Made by a program: the position numbers and the translations under genes. A DNA stretch of 64,000 bases, taken from Pithys albifrons albifrons. Taxonomy: Eukaryota; Chordata; Aves; Passeriformes; Thamnophilidae. Where the stretch lies: the NCBI RefSeq assembly GCF_047495875.1, contig NC_092473.1, forward strand, positions 16,350,388-16,414,387, given 5' to 3'. Each line of letters begins with the position of its first letter. Within the stretch, counting starts at the first letter, position 1. Under the pieces are notes generated by a model. It searched no databases. It was not told the DNA's origin and was given only the letters and a program-made list of their open reading frames with translations. Of this stretch, positions 53,532-63,649 are shown piece after piece.

Positions 53532-53642
53532 GTGTTATATTAATCTTATCATTAATACCCTAAAAATAAGTTGAATCTGGATTCTTTCTGCCCGAGTTAA
53601 AAACCCTCCCAATGGGACTGGTTGTGCTGGGAGCTGTGGGCT
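53532..53642. repeat. Diverged local duplication, copy 2
   Basis: GTTATATTAATCTTATCAT, TGAATCTGGATTCTTTCTG, CCGAGTTAAAA and TGCTGGGAGCTGTGG align in order with 52799-52920. Confidence 0.75.
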
Positions 53643-53914
53643 GTGGGCCAGTGGCTCCTGGGAGTGCTCAGCCAGGCTGAGCCTCCCTGCTGTCCTCTTG
53701 TTCCCTCTGCCCCTGCTGAATCTGGCATTCCAGGCAGTGATACCTGCTGGGGTGAGGAGGATTTAGGGAGGGTTTAACTGTTTGACCAATGCCAATTTTC
53801 AGAGCTGCTGGTGGATCCCTTGGCTCCTTCAGCAGCATCTTTCATTCAAAGGCACAGAGGTATACGGGGCCCCAGCTTTGGGAGCTCTGGGCAGGACATG
53901 GGCTGAGGTTTAGG

Positions 53915-54110
53915 GGAAATTTGACCGATGGGTTTTACTGAGAGGGTGGACAGGCCCTGGCACAGGGTGCTCAGGGAAGCTGTGGCTGCCCCAGACCTGG
54001 AAGTGTCCAAGGCCACATTGGACAGGGCTGGGAGCAACCTGGGCTGGTGGAAGGTGTTCCTGCCCATGGCAGGAGGTGGAACAGTTTCTTAAAGAGTCCC
54101 TTTTCCCCTA
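53915..54110 (+). mobile_element. CR1 LINE 3' fragment
   Basis: Sense copy: GAGGGTGGACAGGCCCTGGC, GGAAGTGTCCAAGGCCACAT and TGCCCATGGCAGGAGGTGGA. The tail is replaced by unrelated sequence. Confidence 0.87.
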
Positions 54111-54388
54111 AAGCAGTTTGTGATCCTAGAATAGCTGCACCAGGCATTTCCAGGGTGCTGCTGGCTCCGTGTGCCCAATGCCATGGTCCTTGTGGCAGGT
54201 GCTGCCTCCTGGCAGCACACACAGGTACAGAGGCCAGCTGGGCTGCACACAAGTGCTGACACTCCAGATCTCTGCATGAGAGGAATCACAGCCTGAATCT
54301 TGGAAGAAAACCCTAAAACTGGGGGGGAGGGGCGAAATCCAAGGGATAAAACCCCCAAGGCTTGAAGCAAGGCTTGGCAGTGATAAGT

Positions 54389-54396
54389 TTTTATAT
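54389..54396 (+). promoter_or_regulatory. TATA-like box upstream of AQP8
   Basis: TTTTATAT about 280 bp before the AQP8 start codon, in non-CpG sequence. It would put a start site near 54420. A tissue-restricted gene such as AQP8 often has this promoter type, but this assignment is inference. Confidence 0.35.
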
Positions 54397-54452
54397 CCCT
54401 GGGGGCTGGCCCAAGAGCTTTTATTGCCCCTTTTCTTTTTTTTTTCTCAGCC

Positions 54453-54460
54453 ATGCAAAT
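54453..54460 (+). promoter_or_regulatory. POU octamer motif ATGCAAAT
   Basis: Perfect octamer immediately downstream of a 20-base pyrimidine tract ending CTCAG. The same ATG could open an 8-codon uORF ending TAG at 54474-54476 if this is 5'UTR. Confidence 0.4.
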
Positions 54461-54669
54461 CCAATCCGTATTTTAGAGCCTTCCCTCTGCTGCCTCTTCA
54501 CACAGGTCAGGGGGAGCCTGCCAGCCTTCTGTCAGGAAAAGTGGGGTCCTTGGCCCTGCACCAAGCCCCCTGCAGTCCTGCAGATCCAGAGTGCCAAGGT
54601 TCTGCCCTCCAGCATCTCCTGGATCGAGCCTGTGGGGCAGCTGCCCCGGGATCCCCTGTGCTCCAGCTC

Positions 54670-54923
54670 ATGGCCAGTGCCCAGCGCAGTCCTTGCCCAG
54701 TGCAGGAGCTGATGGACATCGACACCAAGCCCAAGCCCTCACGGCCACCCTGGTTTGAGTGCCACGTGCAGCCGTGCGTGGCTGAGCTGCTGGGCACTGC
54801 CCTCTTCATCTTCGTCGGCTGCCTCTCCGTGGTGGAGGACTCGGGGGGCACGGGGCGGCTGCAGCCCGCCCTGGCACACGGGCTGGCCCTGGGGCTCACT
54901 GTCGCCGTCCTGGGGGACATCAG
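54670..54923 (+). CDS. AQP8: AQP8 coding exon 1
   Basis: Encodes residues 1-84: [14 protein letters not shown], then [20 protein letters not shown], the first membrane helix [16 protein letters not shown] and the start of the second, [14 protein letters not shown]. The donor is GTAAGG after ATC AG. The 5' boundary is less certain than the rest, because the frame stays open upstream to 54424 without an ATG. Confidence 0.85.
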
Positions 54924-57900
54924 GTAAGGAGGGGGAAGAATTGTGTCCAGAGAGGCTGGAGAGGGGCCTGGCTCAGGATGGGGGTCCCCAGTCAGGCCGC
55001 TGGTCATTCTGGACAGGTAGGAGCTCCAGCTGGGCTTTGTTTGCAGCCAGGTCCCCCTTCAGCCCTGGGACTCCCTCCCATCCCAGGGGAGTTCACAGCC
55101 TGAGTCCCACTCAACTGAGGCATTTGCTACCCTGAACAACAGCATCTTGCTCTTGTGATGGGTCTTAATTCCAGCTGAGGAATGAGATGTGATTATTGTT
55201 CCCAGACACTGTGACTCATCCTTCACTAGCAATTATCAGGGCTGATCAGTTATGAAACCTGTTCGTTAACGCGTGTCTCATGATAATCTGCTTTAATTAG
55301 AGGGTCTCTGGCTCTGTCTTGCTTGTGGTTTTGAAGATGAATGATGTAGGTCTGGTACTGAGGTGCCTGGCCCGACAGCCCTGCTCTGGTCTCTGCCTCT
55401 CTGGGGGACGTGTGACCTCCCAGGCTGGGTACCAGTGCATTCCTGCAGCTCTGGGAGAGACTCCCACGTGTGTCCTGCCAGTGCTGCAGCAGCTCCTGGA
55501 AGCACCTGGGGATCTCCAGAGACCCACTCCCAAATCCTGTCCCTCAAACTGCCCCTGCCAGCACTGCAGGAAGGGTTGCATGTCCAGCCTGATGCTGCTG
55601 CTGCTTTGAAGTAGTAACTACAGAGAAAGGAAACAGCTGTAGGAGGCTTTAGCACCTTCCCATGGAAGGACTGGAAAAGCACTTGTGGCTCCAGCCTGTG
55701 GTGAGCCCTGGGGAGGGAACCCTGTGCTGGGAGGGAACCCCTGCTGATGCTCCTCTCTCCTTTGCAGCGGAGGCCACTTCAACCCCGCCGTGTCCCTGGG
55801 CGTGTGGCTGGTGGGGGGCCTGAACATGACAATGCTCATCCCTTACTGGGTCTCCCAGCTCTGTGGAGGGATGATAGGAGCTGGCCTGGCAAAGGTATGG
55901 ACACCTGGGGGTTCCCTCCACCCAGGACTGGGACACATGGACTTCCTGTGCTCTGCCAGAGCTGTCCTGACCACACAGTCTCCTGCAGCCCTGGGGTCTG
56001 GGGCCAGGCTAATTAATTAATTAATAGCTCCAGCAGTTCTCCGGAGGTTTGCTGTGCCACACTAATTAGGCACAGAAGGACACACTGTCCCTCTGCAGCC
56101 CCTGCCGTATTTACACACAGTGTTTCCCTGCACTCCAGCACTGCACCATAAGGTCAATTTGGCTTTGGTGCTGCCCATTCCCAGCATCCTGGCAGGCAGC
56201 ACCCACCTGCACCCAGTGGTTTGGCCACCACAAACCACTGGGTGAGGCTCATCCCGTGGGAGAGTGGTGCCTGGCTCTTTATCCCGGGAGACACCAAGCA
56301 CCTTCACTGCTGAGCTGGTGTTTGCCAGGCTGGTTTTCTGGAGGAAAGTGCTGAGTTTAGCTCCTCTTTAACCCTCCTGCCCGCCCACGCTGCCCTGACA
56401 GTGAGCACATATGCCTGGAAGAGCCACAATATGGAGCGTGGAGGGCACCAACGGGCTCCCCCTGCACAGGCCGTGGCACCGAGTGAGCGCTATGGGAACG
56501 CCAGTGGGGGAGCCCTCAGTGCCATCACAGCCGACCAGCAGGTCCCCACCGCCCTCGCCGGAGAGGTCGCCATGACCTCCTTCCTGGTCCTGGTGGTCTG
56601 CATGGGCGCCATCAACAGGAAGACCAAGACCCCCTTGGCACCGTTCTGCATCGGCTTCACCGTCACAGTCAACATCCTGGCAGGGTGAGTCCTGTGCCTG
56701 CTCCTGCCGGGCAGATGGTGCCATCCAGTGCCATTGCTCCAGCAGCTGGTATCACCAGGTGGGGGCTCAGGGTGGGACCACTGGCTGTGGAGATGGAGCT
56801 GGTGCTCAGACGCCCAGGGGCAGTTCTGAGCACCCACATTCTGGGCTCCCCTGCTCCCATCCCAGCCAGCTGCACAGTGCCCCAGGGAGGAGAGAGTGCC
56901 CATGTCTGGGGTGGGCTGGGATTGGGTGGGATGGGACAGGGTGGGATGGGACGTGCCCTCATGCAGCACAGCACAGGCCCTGCTGTCCAGGGAAACTGAG
57001 GCAAGCTGAGCACACCAGGAATGAGTCAAATGAGCCCACTGGGTGCCCTGGCAGTTTTGGGAGAGCTGTTGGGTGCAGCCTGGCTGGGCACAAGAGTGCC
57101 TGTCAGCTCATCCTGGCACGTGGCACTGGAGCTAGTGCACCCACCCACGGTGGGTGATAAACCCCAGGCCTGCCTGGGCTGTGTTTGCTGTAGGAAGCCC
57201 TGAGCAAACAGGAGAGGATTTATGTTCCTTTGTCCCTTGGCTGCTGGAAGCCCTGCCAAGCTTCCAGCTTTCTCCCTGTGAGTCAGGACAGCAGCCCAGC
57301 TCCAGTGCCACTGTGATGGGGTAACAAGCACATGCAATTAGGAATGTTAATGGGGTGTTGGGTTAAGGCACTGCCCACCTGCTTTAGTGGGTCCCTGAGC
57401 TCGTGCTCCAAAATCAGCTTGGCACTGGTGCTCCTCCCTCATGCTGGGTTTTCCCCAGTAACCTGCCAATGATGTGAGCGAAGGCCGATGCTGGTGAGTG
57501 GCTGCTGTAAGGGCTGGGCTGGTCCCTGTGTCATGGAAAACCAAGAGGATGTGCTGGTCCCGTGTCCCACCACGATGATGCAGCCGCTCTGTTCCCATTC
57601 CAGAGGTGCCGTGTCTGGAGCCTGCATGAACCCTGCCCGGGCTTTCGGACCGGCTCTGGTGTCAAACTACTGGGACTACCACTGGGTTTACTGGGTAGGG
57701 CCCATGGTGGCTGCCCTCCTCGTTGCTGTGCTGGTGAGGTATGTGATGCCTGTGGCAGTGCAGGGGCAGGGCCCTGCACAGTGACCCTGCTGTGGGGCTG
57801 CCCTGCTCCCTGCACTGACACTGCAAGCCGCCACTTTTCCAGAAAGATGTCCAAGGGCTGCAAAGTCCTTTCCCTTCTCCTTCCCATGAGGGCAGGATGA

Positions 57901-58112
57901 CAGCAAAGATCCAACCTGTGTCCAAATCTCTGTGTTTGCTCCATCCATGTCTTGCATGGCAAATCCAGGCTCAGGCTGGTGCTGGGCTGCTGCCATCGCT
58001 GTGTCCTTGTTGCACCCTTGCAATGGCAGGAAAACTGACCCTGAATTTCTCTCTTTTGCCTCCCCAAAGGCTCCTGATGGGTGACCAGACCACTCGTCTG
58101 TACCTGAAGTGA
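54670..58112 (+). CDS. AQP8: AQP8 aquaporin-8 (complete, 5 coding exons)
   Basis: Exons 54670-54923, 55768-55894, 56470-56684, 57604-57738 and 58070-58112 join in phase to 774 nt, 257 residues plus stop. Human AQP8 has 261. It is a six-helix tetrameric membrane channel for water, ammonia and hydrogen peroxide in gut, liver and other epithelia, and in mitochondrial membranes. The two pore loops are HFNPAVS (NPA at 90-92) and [10 protein letters not shown] (NPA at 208-210), with the selectivity-filter Arg211 following. Cys51 in VGCLSV matches the redox-gating Cys53 of human AQP8. The segment [19 protein letters not shown] is AQP8-specific. The start is the first in-frame ATG of the exon and gives a human-like N-terminal length. 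An in-frame ATG at 54712 or an upstream first exon is also possible. Confidence 0.95.
54924..55767 (+). other. AQP8 intron 1
   Basis: 844 bp. A segment at about 55140-55310 is AT-rich with GTTCGTTAACGCG and TTTAATTAGAGG, unlike its GC-rich surroundings. No repeat or exon is seen. Confidence 0.6.
55768..55894 (+). CDS. AQP8: AQP8 coding exon 2 (first NPA loop)
   Basis: 127 nt, residues 85-127: [43 protein letters not shown]. It contains the first NPA. The acceptor is TTTGCAG and the donor GTATGG. Confidence 0.96.
56008..56024. repeat. (TTAA)n microsatellite
   Basis: TAATTAATTAATTAATAG in AQP8 intron 2. Confidence 0.8.
56470..56684 (+). CDS. AQP8: AQP8 coding exon 3
   Basis: 215 nt, residues 128-198 plus two bases. 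It encodes the loop [20 protein letters not shown] with an N-glycosylation sequon (N-A-S), then helix [20 protein letters not shown] and the [15 protein letters not shown] helix. The acceptor is TGCACAG and the donor GTGAGT. Confidence 0.96.
56685..57603 (+). other. AQP8 intron 3
   Basis: 919 bp of GC-rich sequence with a short run of GGGATGGGACAGGGTGGG-like G-rich units at about 56930-56955. Otherwise nothing is recognised. Confidence 0.6.
57604..57738 (+). CDS. AQP8: AQP8 coding exon 4 (second NPA loop)
   Basis: 135 nt, residues 199-243 plus two bases: [45 protein letters not shown]. It contains the second NPA followed by Arg211 and the sixth helix. The acceptor is ATTCCAG and the donor GTATGT. 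Confidence 0.96.
58070..58112 (+). CDS. AQP8: AQP8 coding exon 5 (stop)
   Basis: 43 nt: [14 protein letters not shown] and TGA. It matches the short cytoplasmic AQP8 tail (human ...GDGKTRLILKAR) in pattern and length. The acceptor is CCCCAAAG. Confidence 0.93.
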
Positions 58113-59738
58113 TGCTGGGCACAGGCCCCATCCGTGCTGTGGCCACTGACCTGCATGGGCAGCGGGTGTGGCTCAGCACAGCCAGCATGAAACCTCCTGC
58201 TGATGCTCCTCCCTCACCCTCCTGCCTCCCCTCCATATCTCCTAGGACCTGCGGTCCAGTGATGGCTCCCCTGATTCTGAAGGGAGGATGGGAACCCCCC
58301 AGCCAAACTGTGGTTGCCAGGGCTCTGCCAGCCCCTGCCATGAGAGGGTCTCACCGGGAGCATCCTCTGCCCAGCAGTGCCCATGGTGCCCCAGCCTCCC
58401 TCAGCACCACCTGAGCACAGTGTCCGTGCCCCCAGGGCTGTGCCTGGACATCTCTGGTTCCAGAGAGCCCTGTGCTCTCCAGGTTGGGCACTGCTCTCCC
58501 ACCTCAGGTTGTCCAGGATGTGGCCAAGTGGCTCTTGCCAGTGGCCTCCCGCATGGACTCTTCCACGTAGGATGACAGGAGAAGGGAGCTTTGGGTGCAG
58601 TCTCATCTCTGGTCCCTGCAGGCATCAGGAGAACAGGGTCAGGGGGTGGGGGTTAGACACCCACCAAGAGCTCAGGGTGGATCATCCCTCCCAGAGGGAG
58701 GAGGAGACCAGAGGGTGGAGGTCCTGTTTGGCAGAGGGGCTGCTGCCATAGGCAGGAGCAGTCAGCAGAAGGAGAGGGATGGAGCTGTGTGGGCAGGGGA
58801 AGAGGAGCCAGCACAGCAGCTTTACGTCAGCTGGGCATCCGTCCCTTCCAGCAGCGCTGCCCTGACTCATCCTGTGGCCTCCCCCGAGGTGGGGGCTCAC
58901 TGGGACCCTGTCCCCACCGCCCAGGGGGCTTCTGAGGTGGGGAACTGGCACAAGGGTGTCACTGCGAGTGCTCCCAGCCCCAGCCAATACCCCCTCATGT
59001 TCCCCGGGTTTAGTTACTCTGAATTTTACAAACTTTTAACTCTGGAAATGCCTATTGCTTTCCCAGCCCCTCCCAGCATGGCTTGGAGGTGCCCCTGAGC
59101 TGGCCCTGGGGCAGGGGCTGTGCTGGAAGAGCTGTGCCTCCCACCCTGCCCAGCTCTGGGGCACCTCTCCAGGAATGGGGCTGGAGGGCAGGAGGAGGTG
59201 GGAGGAGGAAAGGGCACAGCTGCCCTAAGTGGGGCCATAGCACCTTCCCCAAGGCAGGAGTTGTGTGCTGGGCTGGGGCCATTCCCCCTCTCCAGGAGTC
59301 AGTGGGTCTGACGCTTCCTCCCTCTCTCTGCAGGCAGCTCCTCGCACTTACTGTGACTGGGCAGTTCCCAGCTTTCTGTTGTCCCCGTGGGGTTGGCAGA
59401 GCCCTGCCAATGTCACCTCTCTATTTTCAGCTTGTTTTCTACTTCCCAGCCAGGGAGGTGACCCACACAGGGACACAGACACACAAAAAGATGTGTTTAT
59501 AGAGAAGGACAGTGCTATAGAGACGCTGGAGGGAGGGAATGCCGGGATTGGAGCATCGCTGGCTCGGAGGTGGGGGCGGCTCCCCTGCCCTGGGCATCTC
59601 CCGGGGCTGGGCAGGGGCCATGGTCCTGGGGGGCACTGTGGGCCTCAGGTCAGCTGGGGAACAGGCAGCTGCTTATTCAGGAAGGAAAATGATGCAACCC
59701 CCAGAAGGAGACAAATAGCTGAAGATGTCACTGGGATG

Positions 59739-59752
59739 GTTGTCATGACAAC
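59739..59752. promoter_or_regulatory. RFX X-box-like perfect palindrome
   Basis: GTTGTCATGACAAC is its own reverse complement and matches the RFX-family X-box pattern GTTGCCATGGCAAC except at one symmetric position. Function is inferred only from the motif. Confidence 0.55.
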
Positions 59753-60013
59753 ACCACAAAAAATGCCAAACCAAACATGGACCACAATCTCTGCTTCCTC
59801 CCCAAAGGAGGCCTAAGGGGAGCAGGTGCTGGTGGAAGCTGGTGCTGTGGGGAGTCACCGTGGGGACCCACCTGCCCTGACCCCTGCTTGGGGTGCAGAT
59901 CTGTGGGAGCAGGGCTGGGGCCACTGGGGTGTGACGGGTTCCCACCTTCCCCTTTCAAGGGGATGCTCAGCCTCACAGCCCCACAGGAAACACACTTGGC
60001 TGAAGCTGCCTCT

Positions 60014-60243
60014 GCACCCTGATGCATCCTGCACCTCCATCCATCCTGCACCCTGATCCACCCTGCACCCAGCTCCATCCTGCACCCAGCTCCATCCTGC
60101 ACCCAGCTCCATCCTGCACCCAGCTCCATCCTGCACCCAGCTCCATCCCGCACCCTGATCCATCCCGCACCCTGATCCATCCCGCACCCTGATCCATCCT
60201 GCACCTCCATCCATCCTGCACCTCCATCCATCCTGCACTTGAT
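60014..60243. repeat. 17-bp minisatellite downstream of AQP8
   Basis: About 13 units of the type CATCCTGCACCCAGCTC or CATCCTGCACCCTGATC in tandem. The inner ones are nearly identical and the outer ones carry CACCTCCATC variants. Period 17 gives repetitive reading frames on both strands. Confidence 0.93.
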
Positions 60244-60474
60244 CCTCCCTCACCCCATCTCCCTCATGCACCCCAATTCCAAGGCACTTCTCCAGTGGGT
60301 GCAGAGGAGGGGAGCTCAGAGGTCCCCTCGGGGTGGTGATGCTGCGTCCCTGGTCCCCAGGCAATGAGGACAGGAGGGGACACGGGCCATGCACAGCCCT
60401 GTGTGCTGCTCTGTTTGGCTGCTGATGTGTTCAGCACATTCATCCTTCATTTGTCAGGGTGACTTTTGATAATG

Positions 60475-60680
60475 CATCTGTAACACCACGTTGTTTTTCC
60501 TTGAGTATTATTAAAGTGCTTAATTTATGCTAATTAAATACCAATTAACTTCCAAGCACTTAAAGTGCTTTAAGGACATAAAATACATCTCATTCTCATG
60601 CAATTAAATTTGCATCAGGCCTGGACATGGGTCTGCACTATACTTTTATTGGCACATGTATCTGCTGCAATGTTGCCTGG
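60475..60680. promoter_or_regulatory. AT-rich candidate conserved element
   Basis: A sharply AT-rich block in GC-rich surroundings. It is dense in TAAT cores (TTAATTTATGCTAATTAAAT, CCAATTAAC) and has an exact inverted repeat AAGCACTT-A-AAGTGCTT whose arms contain NKX-type CACTTAA/AAGTG cores. It looks like a homeodomain enhancer. No alignment was possible. Confidence 0.4.
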
Positions 60681-61179
60681 TGTTCTCCAAGTTCCGGGAG
60701 CCTGTTGGGATGGAAATGGCTCCCATTGGGATGGAGATGCACGAGCAGGGCAGGCACAGGGCCCTGGTGCTGTGGGCACTAATGGGGTGCTCCTCACTGG
60801 GGTGTGGGGCTGTTGAGAACACCACCACTCACCCCCTGCATGGTGGGACACTGGGGAGAGTCCAGGGCACCTCCGAGAGACGCTGAAGGCTCTGCAGACA
60901 TTGGGCACATTCTTGCCCAGGCACTACCAACCATGTCTGGCACCAGGGCTTTGGGGACTCAGGGTCAAAAATCAGGGTGTGCTCTGGGAGCAGCATCAGA
61001 AGGATGTTTGTCTGCCCCTGTCTGCCCCCACCCTTCCTGCGCTTACATTGCAGCTCTTTCACTCAGGACAAACACCCTGGATAAACACGGGACAGGGACA
61101 TAAAGCCGTGCTCTCCCTCCCGGTGACAGCCCAACCACAGGAACAGGGCATTCCCGGCTGCCTGGGCAGCGCTCCGGAT

Positions 61180-62260
61180 TGGCATGGGGAGGTGGGACAC
61201 AGCGAGGGGCAGTTCTGGGTGCCCCGGTCCTGGCCCAGAGCCCGGCAGGAATCACCGTGCGCTGCCCGTGCACGGGCACAGCTCACCCCGAGCCGGGGGC
61301 TGCTCCCGGAGACCCCAAACCCCGGCGCCGCAGCACCGAGCCCTTTGCTGGGGGAAGGTGCCTGCACCGATGCTCGAGCATCCCTGGTGTCGCCCGCAGT
61401 GAGGGACAGCGGGGACAAACGGGCTGACGGAGGGGCAGCTCTGCCTGCCAGCAGCAACAGCGCTCCGAGGGCGAGCCACGGGCCGGGACTCGGCGGGACC
61501 GCGCGGTGCTGGCCCCGGAGTGGAGGCTGTCTCGGTGGGTGGTGGGGCCTCGCCAAGAGATGTTCCTGCACAGAAGGGCTCTCATGGTGGCAGAACAACG
61601 TCCAGCTGTTCGCTGTGCCTGCTGCCTGCCAGCCCTCTCCCGCAGTCTGGGAAAGGAGGAGCTCCCAGAGTGTTCCCTTCGAAATCCTCCCCTCAGCAGG
61701 ATCGGGGGGGCTTTCAGTGTATTCCCCCAAAGCCTGGTCCTAAAATAGCGGCACCCCTGGGCAGAGGGAGCTCACAGAGATGCCCAGTGTGGCTGCGGCG
61801 GGGTAGGAAGGATGATTGCTTTTAGAACATGCCCCATGAGAGCCTCTGGGAATTCTCCTGTTGCTCAGCTCTAAAGGTTTTCTGCAGCTGGAGAAATCAC
61901 TGCCTGAAATATAAAGGTGAATGAATCCTTTTAGCTCATTTTGCCCATCGGGCAGATGCGCAGTGGCTGCAGAGAGCGGTCCCCGAGCTCCTCTCCCGGT
62001 GTGTGCCCAGCCCTCGGGGCTGCCCGAGTCCGGGGCCGGGGGGCGCTCCCAGGGGCGCTGTGCGGGGCCGGGGGCGCTCCCAGGGGCGCTGTGCGGGGCC
62101 GGGGGCGCTGGGTGGGTGCGTGGGCACGGCCCGGGGGCGCGGTCCCGGCGGGGGTGGGCACTGACGTGCGGAGCCAGCTCTGCGCGTGAGCTGGATCTGC
62201 ATGTGGGAGACGGAGCGAGGCGATTCACGGAGTGGGAGTCGGGATGTATTCTGGGGAAGC
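61180..62260. promoter_or_regulatory. Second CpG-rich stretch
   Basis: Many CpGs (GCCCCGGTCC, CCCCGGCGCCGCAGCACCGA, GGGCGCGGTCCCGG) over about 1.1 kb, interrupted by a CpG-poor part at about 61800-61950. It may be a distal promoter or simply GC-rich sequence. Confidence 0.45.
62031..62110. repeat. 31/32-bp GC-rich tandem repeat
   Basis: CGGGGCCGGGGGCGCTCCCA and then GGGGCGCTGTG, in two full copies (62031, 62063) and one partial (62094). Confidence 0.9.
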
Positions 62261-62369
62261 TTTTACAGCCACGCCATTAGCGGGGACAGCGCTGGGGATG
62301 GGCTCCTGCTCTCCTGGGCTTGGAGGGTGCCCGCGGGCTTGCGCACTGTGCCCCAAGACTGGACATCAT

Positions 62370-62600
62370 CCCTCATTGCTCTGCCATGTCCCCTGGTGAT
62401 GTGCCACGTCACTCAACACTGTGACATGTCCGTCACTGTTATGCTGTGGTTCTCATCACTGTGCCACATTCCTTGCTGCTTTACCAAGGCCATTGCCACC
62501 ATGCCATGTGCCCCACCACCGTGCCATACCCCTCACCACTGTGCCAGGTCCCTGGTCACCATGCAGCCCCATGGCACTGTGCCAGCCTCCACTGCTGTAT
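62370..62600. repeat. Degenerate CACTGTGCCA-type repeat
   Basis: Recurring CACTGTGCCAC, CACCGTGCCATAC, CACTGTGCCAGG and CACCATGCC phrases at about 15-40 bp spacing, consistent with an old decayed minisatellite. Confidence 0.6.
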
Positions 62601-63649
62601 TTACTGTGCTGCCCTAGAGCAAGGCCCTGACACTGGAGCAGCCCCTTCACCCCTCAGTGGGTATGCAAAGAGCACTAACGAGCCTCCCCACCACATGCAA
62701 AGCTCTGGGGGCTCCTGCCAGAGACCTGGGGGTGTTTCAGGGGGTCAGGGAGGGGCATCCCTAGCTCAGTGTTGGAGGCTCAAACAAGTGGTCCCAGACC
62801 TGCTTCCCACAGCAGAGCAGGAGAGGCTCCAGAGCATGGAAAGAAAAGGAAATGTAGGGAGAGGGGGTTATTCCCCCCCTGTTTCCCACCCTGCTCCTGC
62901 TCCTACTCCTCATGCCCAGCTGGTGAGGGAACAGAGGCTGCCCCCCCTCCCTGCACCCCCACTGCCAACCAGCCTCACTTCCCCCAGCACCAAAGTGCTT
63001 CTGTGCCCAGCATCGCTTGAGCTGAAGGATTTACATTTTAAAGGGATTTTAAAGTGGATCTGGACAGAAATTTCTTTCCAAGTATTATTTTTTCATCTTT
63101 TGCTGCTTTGAATGTTTGCAGAGAGGAAATAACAGACAGAAACCACAGCAGGCAAAGCCTCAGAGAAGCCATTTGTGCTCATGCAAATGTTGTGAGAGTG
63201 GCAGTCCAGACTCAGTCCAGGCTGACTGTGTGGCTGAGTGTGAGGGTGGAGGTGGAGGTGTGTGAGGATCCTGCTCCATGGGCTCCCCTCCAGGGTCCTC
63301 TGTCTGGATGTGTAGCCATCTCCCAAGCCACTGGGGATGGATCAGGTCAGGGGGCAGAGGGCAGGCAGGGGGCCCCTCACCTGAGCTCAAAGCTGGCCAA
63401 GTGATCCTTGTCCAAGACACCCTCCTTTCAGCCCTTCCATTGTCCAGAACACAGAGATTTGCTCACAGTGGCTGATCCCACTGCACCAGCAGGACCCCAG
63501 GGGTGGGTTTTACTTCAAAACCAAGAGTTTCTCTCTCTCTCCTTGCTGTGTTCCTCAGCTTTTGGAGGATATCAAACCTCCAGTTCTTTTTCACCAGTAA
63601 GCTGGAGCAGCAGGACTTGCAGGTGGGGAGGTGCTGCAGCCACATATCC

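Larger units (their letters stand above)
47241..54388. other. LCMT1-AQP8 intergenic region
   Basis: About 7.1 kb without a recognisable gene. It contains CR1 fragments at 47.3, 47.7, 48.4, 48.85, 50.35, 50.73, 51.3 and 53.9 kb and a diverged duplicated segment (52.8 and 53.5 kb). Short ORFs are mostly CR1 shadows. Confidence 0.8.

Noticed and set aside
59743..60394. Reverse-strand ORFs with repeated Gly-Ala-Gly-Trp and Gln-Asp-Gly motifs
   Set aside because: Pure translation of the 17-bp minisatellite. The same pattern appears in several frames.
60901..61743. 280-codon ORF downstream of AQP8
   Set aside because: Low-complexity GC-rich composition, opposing ORFs of similar length on the other strand, and no recognisable domain.
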